A program made the position numbers and the translations under genes. A DNA stretch of 51,462 bases from Treponema sp. Lineage in GTDB: Bacteria; Spirochaetota; Spirochaetia; Treponematales; Treponemataceae. Shown here in pieces: positions 1 through 7,902 of this stretch (position 1 is its first letter; every line of letters starts with the position of its first letter). The notes below the pieces were generated by a model. The model saw only the letters and a program-made list of their open reading frames with translations, had not been told where the DNA came from and did no database searches. The stretch spans positions 1-51,462 of the forward strand of contig JALCCK010000012.1 of NCBI GenBank assembly GCA_022640795.1, read 5' to 3'.

Positions 1-81
1 AAAAAATACGCTCTATTCTATACTTGGAATCTTTTCACTGTCAATATCAGTATGAGGGTTTGATTTTTGGTTCGGGCTGTA

Positions 82-1008
82 CTACTCCAGTATGCCTTCG
101 ATGAACTGAATAATGCCCGTTTCCACTTCATTCCGGATTGGCGGTTCATTATGAATTTCATGCCGGTAGCCTGAATATATTTTTGTTGTCACTCTTTTTC
201 CTGTCTGACTCAGCCAGTTTGCAATTTGGTAAACACCTTCACCGTAATTCCCGACAGGGTCCTGATCACCGGATATCAAGTAAACCGGTATGTCCGGAAC
301 CTTTTCTGCCCATTCCCGGCTGCCAATATCAACCCATAACTGCGAAAAATCATATAGTGCCTGTATATTCGGTGTTTTACGGAAATTATTCAGGGGGTCG
401 CGTGCGTGGTCTGCTACAACATTACGATCGACCGCAATCCAGTCATTAGCTGTTTTTACTTCTTTATATCTGCTGTTAAAATCTTTCAGCAATTCTCCAA
501 GATAGGAGGACTCTGTTTCACTGCCGTGTCCCGTATCGACAAGTTTTTTGAGCTTATTGCTCAACGCTACTGTATTTTCACGGAGCGCGGTTGTTCCGCA
601 ATAAATGACTCCGTGCAGCAGGTCTCCGTGTTTTACGGTAAAATCTCGTGCTATCATTGAACCCCAGCTGTGTCCGAACATAAAAAACGGCAAATCCGGA
701 TATTGCTTGGTTACAAGGTCATGCAGTGTTTTTTCATCTTCCGTAGTTGTTGCATATCCTTTATAACCGTAGTCACCCCACGTGTTATTTGCGGCTGCTG
801 TCGCTCCGTGTCCGACATGATCATCAGCCGCTACGACAAATCCTGCATCCAGCATTTGAAGAATAAGATGAAGATACCGCCGGGAATGTTCTCCAAATCC
901 GTGAACAACCTGTACGATTGCTTTTGGGGGAAGAACAGGTGTATAGATCCAGCCTTTTACGGTATCCCGTTCGTTATAGGACTGAAAACTGATTTCATAG
1001 ATAGCCAT
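82..1008 (-). CDS. Alpha/beta hydrolase, lysophospholipase/monoacylglycerol-lipase type
   Basis: A 308-residue serine hydrolase of the alpha/beta fold, closest in style to bacterial lysophospholipases and monoacylglycerol lipases (the hydrolase_4 group). The oxyanion-side motif HGFGEH is at residues 36-41, the nucleophile elbow GHSWGS at 112-117 (Ser114), the acid in SGDQD (Asp250) and the catalytic His in YRHEIH (His283), so the triad is complete. No signal peptide is seen, so it is probably cytoplasmic. The frame stays open upstream to 1176, but the ATG at 1008 is chosen because a perfect AGGAGG lies 5-6 bases before it and the protein then begins at the usual family N-terminus. It stands alone, pointing away from the catabolic cluster that begins at 1657. 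The substrate (lysolipid or monoglyceride) is family-based inference. Confidence 0.9.
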   Translation of the reverse strand: MAIYEISFQSYNERDTVKGWIYTPVLPPKAIVQVVHGFGEHSRRYLHLILQMLDAGFVVAADDHVGHGATAAANNTWGDYGYKGYATTTEDEKTLHDLVTKQYPDLPFFMFGHSWGSMIARDFTVKHGDLLHGVIYCGTTALRENTVALSNKLKKLVDTGHGSETESSYLGELLKDFNSRYKEVKTANDWIAVDRNVVADHARDPLNNFRKTPNIQALYDFSQLWVDIGSREWAEKVPDIPVYLISGDQDPVGNYGEGVYQIANWLSQTGKRVTTKIYSGYRHEIHNEPPIRNEVETGIIQFIEGILE

Positions 1009-1263
1009 AAAAATCCTCCTGTAATAGTTAAAAATTAGGCGGGCTGATTCAGTTTTACTGGAAGAAGTGAGCCTTTTGCAGCAATCCGGTTCATTCTTTT
1101 TAAAAACTGCTGGGTAATATGCCGTTTCGCTGGCTCCGTCTGGACATATTGTAGCACACGGATAGCCGGCGAGCAATGAAATAACATAAAACCGGACAAA
1201 CCGGGAGGTCGTTTTCGGTACTGACGGATACGGCTGTGTTACCTGCCTTCCGACCGAAAAATT
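1009..1263. other. Gene-free stretch upstream of the hydrolase
   Basis: Together with 1264-1656 this forms about 650 bases without a convincing gene. Open frames here have no ribosome-binding sites and no recognisable protein features. The part up to 1263 should hold the hydrolase promoter on the minus strand. A TACAAT box (minus strand, around 1147-1152) is the only candidate seen, and its -35 is weak. Confidence 0.4.
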
Positions 1264-1292
1264 TTGACAGCAGTAAAATTCTGGCGTATACT
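1264..1292 (+). promoter_or_regulatory. Sigma70-type promoter with no gene behind it
   Basis: TTGACA at 1264-1269 and TATACT at 1287-1292 are separated by exactly 17 bases, close to consensus. Transcription would start near 1299 and meet the strong terminator at 1323-1358, giving an RNA of only about 60 nucleotides. Confidence 0.6.
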
Positions 1293-1298
1293 AATAAA

Positions 1299-1358
1299 TA
1301 GATTGTTCCTGATAGTGATGGACCGGAAGTATAGAAATATACTTCCGGATTTTTTTTG
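1299..1358 (+). ncRNA. Candidate short RNA ending in a perfect intrinsic terminator
   Basis: The stretch between the promoter at 1264 and the run of T at 1350-1357 contains no usable open frame. Its 3' end is an 11-bp perfect stem (1323-1333 with 1338-1348, GAAA loop) followed by eight T. This is the layout of a small regulatory RNA or an attenuated leader. No known RNA family is recognised, and the call rests on promoter and terminator geometry only. Confidence 0.35.
1323..1358 (+). terminator. Strong rho-independent terminator
   Basis: Perfect 11-bp inverted repeat with a GAAA tetraloop (1323-1348) followed at once by a T-run. On the plus strand it closes the short unit starting at about 1299. 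No protein gene ends nearby on this strand. Confidence 0.8.
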
Positions 1359-1365
1359 CATTTGC

Positions 1366-1393
1366 TTGAAATATACACATAATGGGTTATCAT
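1366..1393 (+). promoter_or_regulatory. Second candidate promoter in the same gap
   Basis: TTGAAA (1366-1371), a 16-base spacer and TATCAT (1388-1393), starting eight bases after the first terminator. It is followed by another hairpin at 1420-1449, so it repeats the short promoter-terminator layout. It is weaker than the first. Confidence 0.35.
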
Positions 1394-1419
1394 AAAATAA
1401 AGAGGCCTCTACACATAGC

Positions 1420-1460
1420 GCCCGGGAGTGATTTAGGACACTTCCGGGCTTCCTTATTTT
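1420..1460 (+). terminator. Second hairpin with imperfect T-tract
   Basis: An 11-bp stem (1420-1430 with 1439-1449, one G-T pair, 8-base loop) followed by TTCCTTATTTT. The right arm shares ACTTCCGG with the terminator at 1323-1348, so the two may be related copies. Confidence 0.5.
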
Positions 1461-1568
1461 AAACAGATGAGAAAAAAAAGCTGCCTGTATCATCACAATA
1501 ATTTTTCCATAAAAATATTCTGACTCGATAACGTATCATCTTCCGTTATTAACGCAGAAATAAAAAAC

Positions 1569-1598
1569 TTGACAGATAAAAAATACGGATACTATAAT
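1569..1598 (+). promoter_or_regulatory. Promoter of the iclR-led cluster
   Basis: TTGACA (1569-1574) and TATAAT (1593-1598), both perfect hexamers with an 18-base spacer. Initiation is expected near 1605, which leaves a leader of about 50 bases before the regulator ATG at 1657 and places the palindrome at 1621-1636 just downstream of the start. Confidence 0.75.
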
Positions 1599-1620
1599 AG
1601 TATATGTATATATGAATCAT

Positions 1621-1636
1621 GTTCGTATATACGAAC
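1621..1636. promoter_or_regulatory. Perfect 16-bp palindrome, probable IclR-type operator
   Basis: GTTCGTATATACGAAC reads identically on both strands. It sits about 16-30 bases after the predicted transcription start of the regulator gene, a position suited to autorepression. The half-sites GTTCG/CGAAC recur at 2281-2296 with the same 6-base spacing. The link to this IclR protein is inference from position. Confidence 0.65.
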
Positions 1637-1656
1637 TATTTATACTGAGGTTTAAA

Positions 1657-2451
1657 ATGCCATCTGACAAAATTTCTAATCATTCCGTTGACAGGGCATT
1701 GGATGTGCTCGTTTACATTGCTGATCATAATGCGGAAGGTGCTGTTTTTTCTGTTATAGCTCATGATTTAAAGATTCCGAAATCAACGTTGGTTAATTTA
1801 CTTGCGTCTTTAATTAACAAAAACTTTTTAACATTCAATGCAAAAGAGAAAACATATTATCTGGGAGAGGAATTATTCAATCTTGGTAATCGTTTTGTTG
1901 ATAACTCTAATTTGCTCAGCAGTATTGAACGTATAATGATCAATGCGGTGAACGAAACGAAATATACGTCCTTTTTTGGTGTGCTTTCAGGAAATGAAGT
2001 CAGATATTTACTGCGAAAAGTATCTGATTCATTGATTACACCTCCTGCATCTCCCCAGTACGCTTTAAAGGCAAGCTGTACGGGATTGGGGAAGGCCATG
2101 TTATTCCAGCAGTCATATGAGCAGATAAAAAAAATGTTTGATGATGGCATGCCGAAGATTACTCCCAAAACAATTACTGACGTTGCCGTACTGTATAAAC
2201 AGTTACAGGAAATGAAAGTCGATGACATCTCACATGAAAATGAAGAGTCTTCGCCGGGAATTCAGTGTTATGGTACGCCTGTTCGCTATAACGAACGGAT
2301 TATAGCTGCGGTGAGTATATCTTTTCCTGCCTGGATAAGTGATACGGAACAACTTCAGAAAATAAAGAATTCTCTGTTACAAGAAAAAAAACAAATAGAA
2401 CGGATAATTTCTAATAATCCTTCGCGCTGGATCTACAGTAATCTGAAATGA
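1657..2451 (+). CDS. IclR-family transcriptional regulator
   Basis: A 264-residue regulator with the IclR layout: an N-terminal winged helix-turn-helix (about residues 5-65, with SVDRALDVLVYIAD and a recognition segment around IPKSTLVNLLASL) and a C-terminal effector-binding domain of GAF-like fold (about 85-255, with ASCTGLGKAM and a conserved VRYNERIIAAVSISFP stretch). The ATG at 1657 is chosen because CTGAGG lies 6-7 bases upstream. The in-frame ATG at 1612 would fall only a few bases from the predicted transcript start and has no ribosome-binding site. It leads a plus-strand run of transporter and catabolic genes and probably controls them in response to a pathway metabolite. The leader carries a perfect palindrome. 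The ligand cannot be read from the sequence. Confidence 0.92.
   Translation: MPSDKISNHSVDRALDVLVYIADHNAEGAVFSVIAHDLKIPKSTLVNLLASLINKNFLTFNAKEKTYYLGEELFNLGNRFVDNSNLLSSIERIMINAVNETKYTSFFGVLSGNEVRYLLRKVSDSLITPPASPQYALKASCTGLGKAMLFQQSYEQIKKMFDDGMPKITPKTITDVAVLYKQLQEMKVDDISHENEESSPGIQCYGTPVRYNERIIAAVSISFPAWISDTEQLQKIKNSLLQEKKQIERIISNNPSRWIYSNLK
2281..2296. promoter_or_regulatory. Possible second operator inside the iclR coding sequence
   Basis: GTTCGCTATAACGAAC has the same outer half-sites (GTTCG, 6 bases, CGAAC) as the palindrome at 1621-1636. It lies 660 bases downstream within the codons for VRYNER. It could support looping between two bound dimers, or it may be chance in a conserved protein motif. 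Confidence 0.35.
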
Positions 2452-2462
2452 GGCTTATAACA

Positions 2463-3473
2463 ATGAATATAAAAAAACAAGATGTAATAGATATTCAAGG
2501 TGTCTATGCGATAGGAAGTTTCGATAAAAACGGGAAAGTTTTTTTTGTTGCTTCTTCTGAAAACCATAACGGTTCTGCCTGTGCAATAGATGCAGAAAAT
2601 CCTGAAAACGTTTATCCGTTTTCAGTCGGTGCAGGTGGTTCCATGGGACTGGTGAATATTCCGGAGAGCGATACAATATTTTCTATTGAGAATTTTTTTC
2701 CGGTTTTCGATTCACAGGAAGCTCTGGTCGTAAAGACTCGGTTTACTGCAAAAAACGGAAAAATTTCAGGACAGCGGCTGCAGAAAACCGCTTTACCGTA
2801 TTGTCATCGTATCGCTGTTGTTACAGAACCCGACGGGCAATATGTCATCTGCGGTACATTGTGTAAACATAAGGAATTTGTTGAAGACTGGTCAACCGCA
2901 GGATCTGTCATGGTCAGCCCTTTGTCAGATGGGATTTTACATTTCTCGTCCATAAAAGAAGGTATCCATAAACATCATGCCCTTTCTGTATATCGCAATA
3001 AAGCCGGATATGATGATGTCTATGCCGGTGGTTCAGAAGGCACTTTCAAATGCGGTATGGATAACGGTTTATGGAAAGTTGAACGTATACTTCCAAATCC
3101 AACAAGTGAAATAACAGTCGGGGACTTTGATGACGACGGGAAAGATGAAATTGCCATTATCGAAGGTTTTCATGGAAACATGGTAAAGATATTTAAAGAA
3201 GAAAACGGTTCCTATAATTGTGTTACATCGTTGCCGATCCAGTTTGGACATGTTCTTTGGAGTGGTCGTATCCTGGGAAACCCGGCATTGATTGTTGGTG
3301 AACGTGGCGGAAATAAAGAACTGTCTTTGTATCATTACACGAAAAAAGGGCTCATTGATAAAACCGTGATAGATAGCGGTATTGGTCCGACACAAATTTT
3401 CGTAAAAGAAAACACACTCGTTTCATCTAATCATGAGGTACATAAAGTTTCAATGTATTCTTTTTTGGAATAA
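2463..3473 (+). CDS. FG-GAP/VCBS-like beta-propeller protein of unknown function
   Basis: A 336-residue protein with no signal peptide or membrane segment, so apparently cytoplasmic. Repeated short beta-blade stretches run through it, and one blade has a calcium-loop motif DFDDDGKDE at about residues 221-229, typical of FG-GAP/VCBS repeats. Several His residues (KHKE, HKHH, FHGN) could bind metal. The ATG at 2463 is preferred over 2448, because TGAGG (2449-2453) sits 9 bases before it and the earlier ATG has no such site. The gene starts 11 bases after the regulator stop and is followed by the transporter genes, so it is part of the cluster. An enzyme role (lactonase, isomerase or dehydratase acting on the imported acid) is possible but not shown. 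FG-GAP propellers are more often exported, so the cytoplasmic setting is unusual. Confidence 0.75.
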   Translation: MNIKKQDVIDIQGVYAIGSFDKNGKVFFVASSENHNGSACAIDAENPENVYPFSVGAGGSMGLVNIPESDTIFSIENFFPVFDSQEALVVKTRFTAKNGKISGQRLQKTALPYCHRIAVVTEPDGQYVICGTLCKHKEFVEDWSTAGSVMVSPLSDGILHFSSIKEGIHKHHALSVYRNKAGYDDVYAGGSEGTFKCGMDNGLWKVERILPNPTSEITVGDFDDDGKDEIAIIEGFHGNMVKIFKEENGSYNCVTSLPIQFGHVLWSGRILGNPALIVGERGGNKELSLYHYTKKGLIDKTVIDSGIGPTQIFVKENTLVSSNHEVHKVSMYSFLE

Positions 3474-3519
3474 AGAGATCAATTCTACACTGTTCAAAAT
3501 ACAATTTTAGGAGGTAATT

Positions 3520-4497
3520 ATGAACAAGAAGTGGAGTAGGATGGCAGCCGCCTGTATTGCAGTAGCAACTATTGGAATGGGGCCGGCACTTGCTAATGGA
3601 CAGAAGGAATATCCTTCGGAAACGATAAATTTTATCGTCCATGCTGCTGCAGGTGGTGGTTCTGATTCAATGGCACGACAACTTGCTAACGTAATGCAGA
3701 AGAATTTAGGGGTACCTGTCGTCTGCGATAATAAAGTCGGTGCTTCAGGTTCTATAGCAATGAAGTATGTCTCAAAGAGTAAACCTGATGGTTACACAAT
3801 CGGTACGGCTCCATGCGAACTTTCTATGGTTAATGCTTTGGGATATGCAGATATAAAACCTGACGATGTTGAACTTCTTGGCTGTGCACAGACGTGGGCC
3901 TCTTGTCTTACTGTACCTGCTGATGCTCCTTACAATACTTTCCAGGAATTTATCGATTTTTGTAAAGCTAATCCTGGCAAGGTGATTGTCGGTAATTCAG
4001 GAACCGGCAGTATTTAGCATATTGCTTCAGCGATTATGCAGAAAGAAACCGGTATAAAAGTAAATGATGTTCCGTTTAATGGTGCTACTGGTGCTATGAC
4101 GGCGCTGCTCGGAGGACAATGTAATGCTATTACCGTTGGGACATGTGAAGCCGGACCGAATATTTTGTCCGGAAAACTAAAATGTCTTGCCATATTTAAT
4201 GATAAACGTGCTTCCCAGCTTCCTGATGTTCCGACTACCAAAGAACTCGGCTATCCGAATATTAAAGCTATCGTTTGGGTCGGTGTTCTGGCTCCAAAGG
4301 GAATGCCTGAGAATATTAAAAATACGCTTGTAACAGCGGTTAAGGATGCTGTCAACTCAGATGAATTTAAAAAATTTACAAAACAATATGGCACAGACTG
4401 GAACTATATGACACCTGAAGAATTCAGAAAACAGGCTGATACTGATTTCGAGTATTATTCACAACTGTTTAAATCGTTGGGACTTGGTAAAAAATAG
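3520..4497 (+). pseudogene. tctC: Tripartite tricarboxylate transporter substrate-binding protein (TctC/Bug), interrupted by one in-frame TAG
   Basis: Periplasmic substrate-binding protein of a TctABC system, which captures a carboxylate and delivers it to the TctA/TctB membrane pair. A signal peptide (MNKKW, hydrophobic core, ALA-N cleavage region near residue 26) is followed by the TctC/Bug opening YPSETINFIVHAAAGGGSD and the two-lobe fold to the end. An AGGAGG lies 5 bases before the ATG at 3520. Codon 166 is TAG (4015-4017), and the same frame continues without any other defect for 160 codons, beginning HIASAIMQKE. The stop falls between GTGSI and HIA, where I would expect a Trp in such proteins, so TGG to TAG is the simplest explanation. 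TAG ends other genes here, including this one, so it is not generally reassigned. It may be a young pseudogene, a read-through gene or a consensus error. Confidence 0.85.
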
Positions 4498-4511
4498 TAT
4501 AAGTTTTTTAT

Positions 4512-4538
4512 GACTAGAATGATTTGTTCATTCTAGTC
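4512..4538 (+). promoter_or_regulatory. Intercistronic stem-loop between tctC and tctB
   Basis: A perfect 11-bp inverted repeat (4512-4522 with 4528-4538) and a 5-base loop, without a following T-run. Such hairpins after a binding-protein gene commonly protect the upstream message from 3' decay, giving more binding protein than membrane subunits. That role is inferred here. Confidence 0.6.
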
Positions 4539-4554
4539 TGAGACAGGAGTTGAT

Positions 4555-5007
4555 ATGAAACGGTTTCTGAATGCTGAGGTCATTTTTGGTGATATCAGTG
4601 CACTTGTTGCTCTTCTATTTATAGCTAAAGCCCGTACATTTCAAAATGGAAGTGCCGATGGTGTCCCCGGTCCCGGATACTTCCCGATTTTTGCGGCGAG
4701 TCTGCTTTTGCTGTTTTCTGTTCTTTTGATTGTTTCAGGAGTTCATAAACAGACGGTATATTTTCAGTTGGATGTTTCGCAGAAAGAAAATTTGATTACA
4801 GTGCTTTTGGTTTTTGCTGATTTGATATGTTTTTTTATATTGTGGTATTTTATACCATTTATTATTGCAGCTATAGTTTTCCAGATAATTCTGGGAAGAA
4901 TTCTAAAGTGTTCATGGAAATTTACAATCATTTATGCCTTTACAAGCGTTATAGTGCTGTACCTGCTTTTTCATACAGCATTTAAAGTCAAACTGAATAT
5001 AAATTAA
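4555..5007 (+). CDS. tctB: Tripartite tricarboxylate transporter small membrane subunit TctB
   Basis: A 150-residue hydrophobic protein with four predicted membrane helices (about residues 11-27, 40-60, 80-110 and 120-142), matching the TctB family in length and layout. The early loop GVPGPGYFP is characteristic of the family. It forms the small subunit that partners TctA in secondary transport of carboxylates. A CAGGAGT ribosome site precedes the ATG. The gene lies between tctC and tctA, the standard order. Confidence 0.9.
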   Translation: MKRFLNAEVIFGDISALVALLFIAKARTFQNGSADGVPGPGYFPIFAASLLLLFSVLLIVSGVHKQTVYFQLDVSQKENLITVLLVFADLICFFILWYFIPFIIAAIVFQIILGRILKCSWKFTIIYAFTSVIVLYLLFHTAFKVKLNIN

Positions 5008-5023
5008 TTATCTGGAGTAATAT

Positions 5024-6517
5024 ATGGAATGGCTGATCTCGTTACGTGATGTAGTATCATTCGGAGTCTTGGTATATGCGGTGCTGGGAGTTCTCGTTGG
5101 AATGTTTATTGGCATGATGCCGGGACTTACCTCTACTATGGCTATTGCTATTTTAACGCCACTTACATTCTGGCTGGAACCGACGCGAGGATTCGCAATG
5201 CTTATTGGTGTCTATAATTCGGCACTCTTTGCAGGCGGTATTTCCGCAATTGTTATCAATACCCCTGGTACTCCTGCTTCAATAGCGACTTCTTTTGATG
5301 GTTATGGTATGACAAAAAGGGGGCGGGCTAGTCTTGCACTCTCTTTAAATACTATCTGTTCCGTTATAGGTGGTATCCTCAGTACCCTGCTATTAATTGT
5401 AGCAGCATTTCCACTGGCTAATTTTGTATTGAAATTCGGCCCGTCTGAATTTTTCTGGCTGGCACTTTTCGGCTTAATCATGATGGTAAGTGTTTCTCAG
5501 GGCTCTATGATAAAAGGGCTTCTTTTGGGATCTTTAGGATTGCTGCTAAGCACGATAGGGCTCGATCCTATGCTGTCGAGCCAGCGTTTTACATTCAATA
5601 ATATAAATCTTATGGATGGTGTTTCTTTTATTCCTGTTATGATAGGTATTTTTGGTGTAGGTGAAATGGCCTATCAAATATTTACCTGGAAACACATAAA
5701 GGAAGAAAATACAGAAGATGAAGTCATAAAAGGCTCTGGTTCCATGTTTCCGACTGCAAAAGAGTTGAAACGAATTACTCCTCCTACGTTCATTTCTGCA
5801 CTAATAGGCATTATTATTGGTGCTATCCCCGGTGCAGGTGGTGATATTGCATCGATAGTTTCCTGGGATGTATCAAAGAAACTGTCGAAACATCCGGAAG
5901 AATTTGGGAATGGTTCTATCGAAGGTGTAGCAGGAACCTGTTCTGCTAATAATGCCTCTATCGGTGGTGCACTGACTACTGCTTTGACACTTGGCGTTCC
6001 GGGCGATTCTAATACTGCAGTCCTGCTCGGAACTCTGATGATGTATGGTATGGTTCCAGGTCCAACACTGTTTTCTGGAAATGGTCAATTTGTACGCAAT
6101 CTTATGCTTCTAATGATTGTCGCAAATATTTTGATTTTAATTATTGGTTTGCTGATGGTTAAGGTTTCGGTAAAAATACTTAACGTACGTAAAGAAGCAA
6201 TCTGGATGGCTGTTTTTATACTCTGCTGTGTTGGTTCCTATGCATTAAATAAAAACTTTTTCGATGTTCTTGTTATGTTTGTTTCTGGGATACTTGGATT
6301 TTTTTTCAGAAAAATGGATTTTCCGCTTGGACCGTTCATCCTTGGCTTGCTGCTTGGAAATCTTTGTGAAACAAATATGCGCCGCGCATTAACATTGTCA
6401 CAGGGCAGTTATATGATTTTCGTCAGAAATCCAATCTCAGTAGTTCTGATTTGTCTTATTATACTTTCCCTGTTTTTCCCGTTGATTCAGAAAAGAATAA
6501 AAGCAGCAAGGAGCTAG
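5024..6517 (+). CDS. tctA: Tripartite tricarboxylate transporter large permease subunit TctA
   Basis: A 497-residue polytopic membrane protein with about a dozen hydrophobic segments, the channel-forming subunit of a TctABC transporter. Family hallmarks are the N-terminal GMFIGMMPGLTSTMAIAIL, the INTPGTPASIATSFDGY segment and the second conserved stretch GAIPGAGGDIASIVSW (about residue 266 onward), which together mark the two homologous halves. Transport is coupled to an ion gradient in known members. It starts 16 bases after tctB with a GGAG site and ends 3 bases before the isomerase gene, so the genes are clearly cotranscribed. Confidence 0.95.
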   Translation: MEWLISLRDVVSFGVLVYAVLGVLVGMFIGMMPGLTSTMAIAILTPLTFWLEPTRGFAMLIGVYNSALFAGGISAIVINTPGTPASIATSFDGYGMTKRGRASLALSLNTICSVIGGILSTLLLIVAAFPLANFVLKFGPSEFFWLALFGLIMMVSVSQGSMIKGLLLGSLGLLLSTIGLDPMLSSQRFTFNNINLMDGVSFIPVMIGIFGVGEMAYQIFTWKHIKEENTEDEVIKGSGSMFPTAKELKRITPPTFISALIGIIIGAIPGAGGDIASIVSWDVSKKLSKHPEEFGNGSIEGVAGTCSANNASIGGALTTALTLGVPGDSNTAVLLGTLMMYGMVPGPTLFSGNGQFVRNLMLLMIVANILILIIGLLMVKVSVKILNVRKEAIWMAVFILCCVGSYALNKNFFDVLVMFVSGILGFFFRKMDFPLGPFILGLLLGNLCETNMRRALTLSQGSYMIFVRNPISVVLICLIILSLFFPLIQKRIKAARS

Positions 6518-6520
6518 AAA

Positions 6521-7450
6521 ATGCAGAAGATTTATCCTTCTCTTCATATGCTTGAAATTTTCATGCCCGTAGTAAAAAATGAAGAGTTTTTTTTCCATCT
6601 TATTGAACAGGTACAGGCTATTCCCTTCTATAAAGGAATTGAACTGGGACTTTTTTGTGATTCAGGAATACGGGAAAAAATACATAAACTTGTAGAGCGA
6701 AATAGTTATCAGTTGACAGTCTGGCTGTCCCCATCCATTGCGGAGCATGGATTTAATCTTGCTTCCTTTGATCCTGTCATACGGGAAAAAGCTGTTGCTT
6801 ATACGAAAGATTGTATCTCAATGGCTGCTGAAATGGGAGTTACTCATTGTGGTCTTCCGTCAGGTCCATATACCGGTGCGGAGTCATTGGAAGAATCTAA
6901 ACGGGTATTGTTTGATAGCTATGTTCAGCTTTATGAACATACCGTACAGTACAACGATGTTGATTTGACTCTGGAACCGCTTGATCGGTATGTGCATAAA
7001 AAACAAATATTGGGGCCTATGACGGAAGTCGTTGCGTGGTTTGCTTCTTTACATAAAATGTGTCCTAAATTTTTTATTCATTGGGACAGTGCCCATGAAC
7101 AGCTCGGTAACATTAATTTGATAGAATCTCTGGAACTGGCTTCTTCATATATAGCTCAGATCCATATTTGTAATTGTATTAATAATCCTCAGCACCCCTG
7201 CTTCGGTGATTGGCATATGGATGTCGGACGTTCTCCTGATTTTTCAACATGGGGATATCTGACCCCCGATGTTGCCGCAGATATATTGAAGAATCTTTCT
7301 GCAAAAGACACCATAAAGGGGATAAAACGTACGTTCTGTGCTGTTGAAGTACGGTCACATATGGGTGATGATATGTGGGAGAAAGAAAAACTGGTACGAT
7401 CTTTCTTACAGGAAAGTTTTCGCAGAGCTAAAATTGATTTTGATCGGTGA
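6521..7450 (+). CDS. Sugar phosphate isomerase/epimerase family TIM-barrel protein
   Basis: A 309-residue protein of the AP-endonuclease-2-like xylose isomerase TIM-barrel family. Conserved acidic and His metal-binding positions appear in the expected order: the VTHCGLPSGPYTG strand (about 107-119), LTLEPLDR (about 149-156, Glu), FIHWDSAHE (about 183-191, Asp and His), AQIHICN (about 213-219) and FCAVEVRSH near the end. Members interconvert ketoses and aldoses or epimerise sugars and inositols. The substrate here is unknown. It follows TctA by 3 bases, which ties it to the imported compound. Confidence 0.85.
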   Translation: MQKIYPSLHMLEIFMPVVKNEEFFFHLIEQVQAIPFYKGIELGLFCDSGIREKIHKLVERNSYQLTVWLSPSIAEHGFNLASFDPVIREKAVAYTKDCISMAAEMGVTHCGLPSGPYTGAESLEESKRVLFDSYVQLYEHTVQYNDVDLTLEPLDRYVHKKQILGPMTEVVAWFASLHKMCPKFFIHWDSAHEQLGNINLIESLELASSYIAQIHICNCINNPQHPCFGDWHMDVGRSPDFSTWGYLTPDVAADILKNLSAKDTIKGIKRTFCAVEVRSHMGDDMWEKEKLVRSFLQESFRRAKIDFDR

Positions 7451-7455
7451 ATACG

Positions 7456-7902
7456 ATGATTATTGACAGTATTGAACATATTTACGATTATGCCCCGATT
7501 GTACCGGGCATGATTGATGGACTGAACTATTATGAATCGGTAAAGAATCTTGCGCCCGGGCGTTATACGGATGGCCGGTTCATCGTTATTTTGCAAAAGG
7601 GCGTGACAAAAGAGATACATGCGTCCGATTTTGAGGCACATATACAATACATCGATATTCAGATTGTCACCTTAAAAGCAGAAAAACTGATCTGGGCTGA
7701 TATTGCAGCATTGCAGGAAACTGTACCGTATGATTTTCAAAAAGATGTAGCCTTTTATACTGGAAAAGGTATGGATTGTATCGTTCATGAGGGAATGTTC
7801 TATATTGCTTTTCCGCATGATGGTCATACTTGTTGCGGAGATATTGGTTCCTGTCATACTGATTTCAAGAAAGCCTGTATAAAAATACCTTGTACGGACT
7901 GA
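7456..7902 (+). CDS. YhcH/YjgK/YiaL family protein (sugar anomerase-like)
   Basis: A 148-residue single-domain beta-barrel protein of the YhcH/YjgK/YiaL (DUF386) family. The motifs are AHIQYIDIQIV in the centre and FPHDGHTCCGD near the C-terminus, the latter carrying the family's metal-binding His. YhcH has been described as an N-acetylneuraminate anomerase, and relatives accompany sugar-acid catabolism. The ATG at 7456 is chosen because GGTGA ends 5 bases before it. A GTG at 7447 would overlap the upstream gene. Together with the DapA/NanA-family aldolase it hints at a ulosonic or sialic-like acid substrate, though no nanE or nanK is present. Confidence 0.85.
   Translation: MIIDSIEHIYDYAPIVPGMIDGLNYYESVKNLAPGRYTDGRFIVILQKGVTKEIHASDFEAHIQYIDIQIVTLKAEKLIWADIAALQETVPYDFQKDVAFYTGKGMDCIVHEGMFYIAFPHDGHTCCGDIGSCHTDFKKACIKIPCTD

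Noticed and set aside
1100..1496. Overlapping minus-strand open frames (97 and 85 residues) in the gap before iclR
   Set aside because: They run through a promoter and two hairpins and have no ribosome-binding sites.
4015..4017. TAG as pyrrolysine or a reassigned codon
   Set aside because: TAG is used as a normal stop elsewhere, including tctC itself and the hydrolase gene. No pyl genes or suppressor tRNA are visible in the window.
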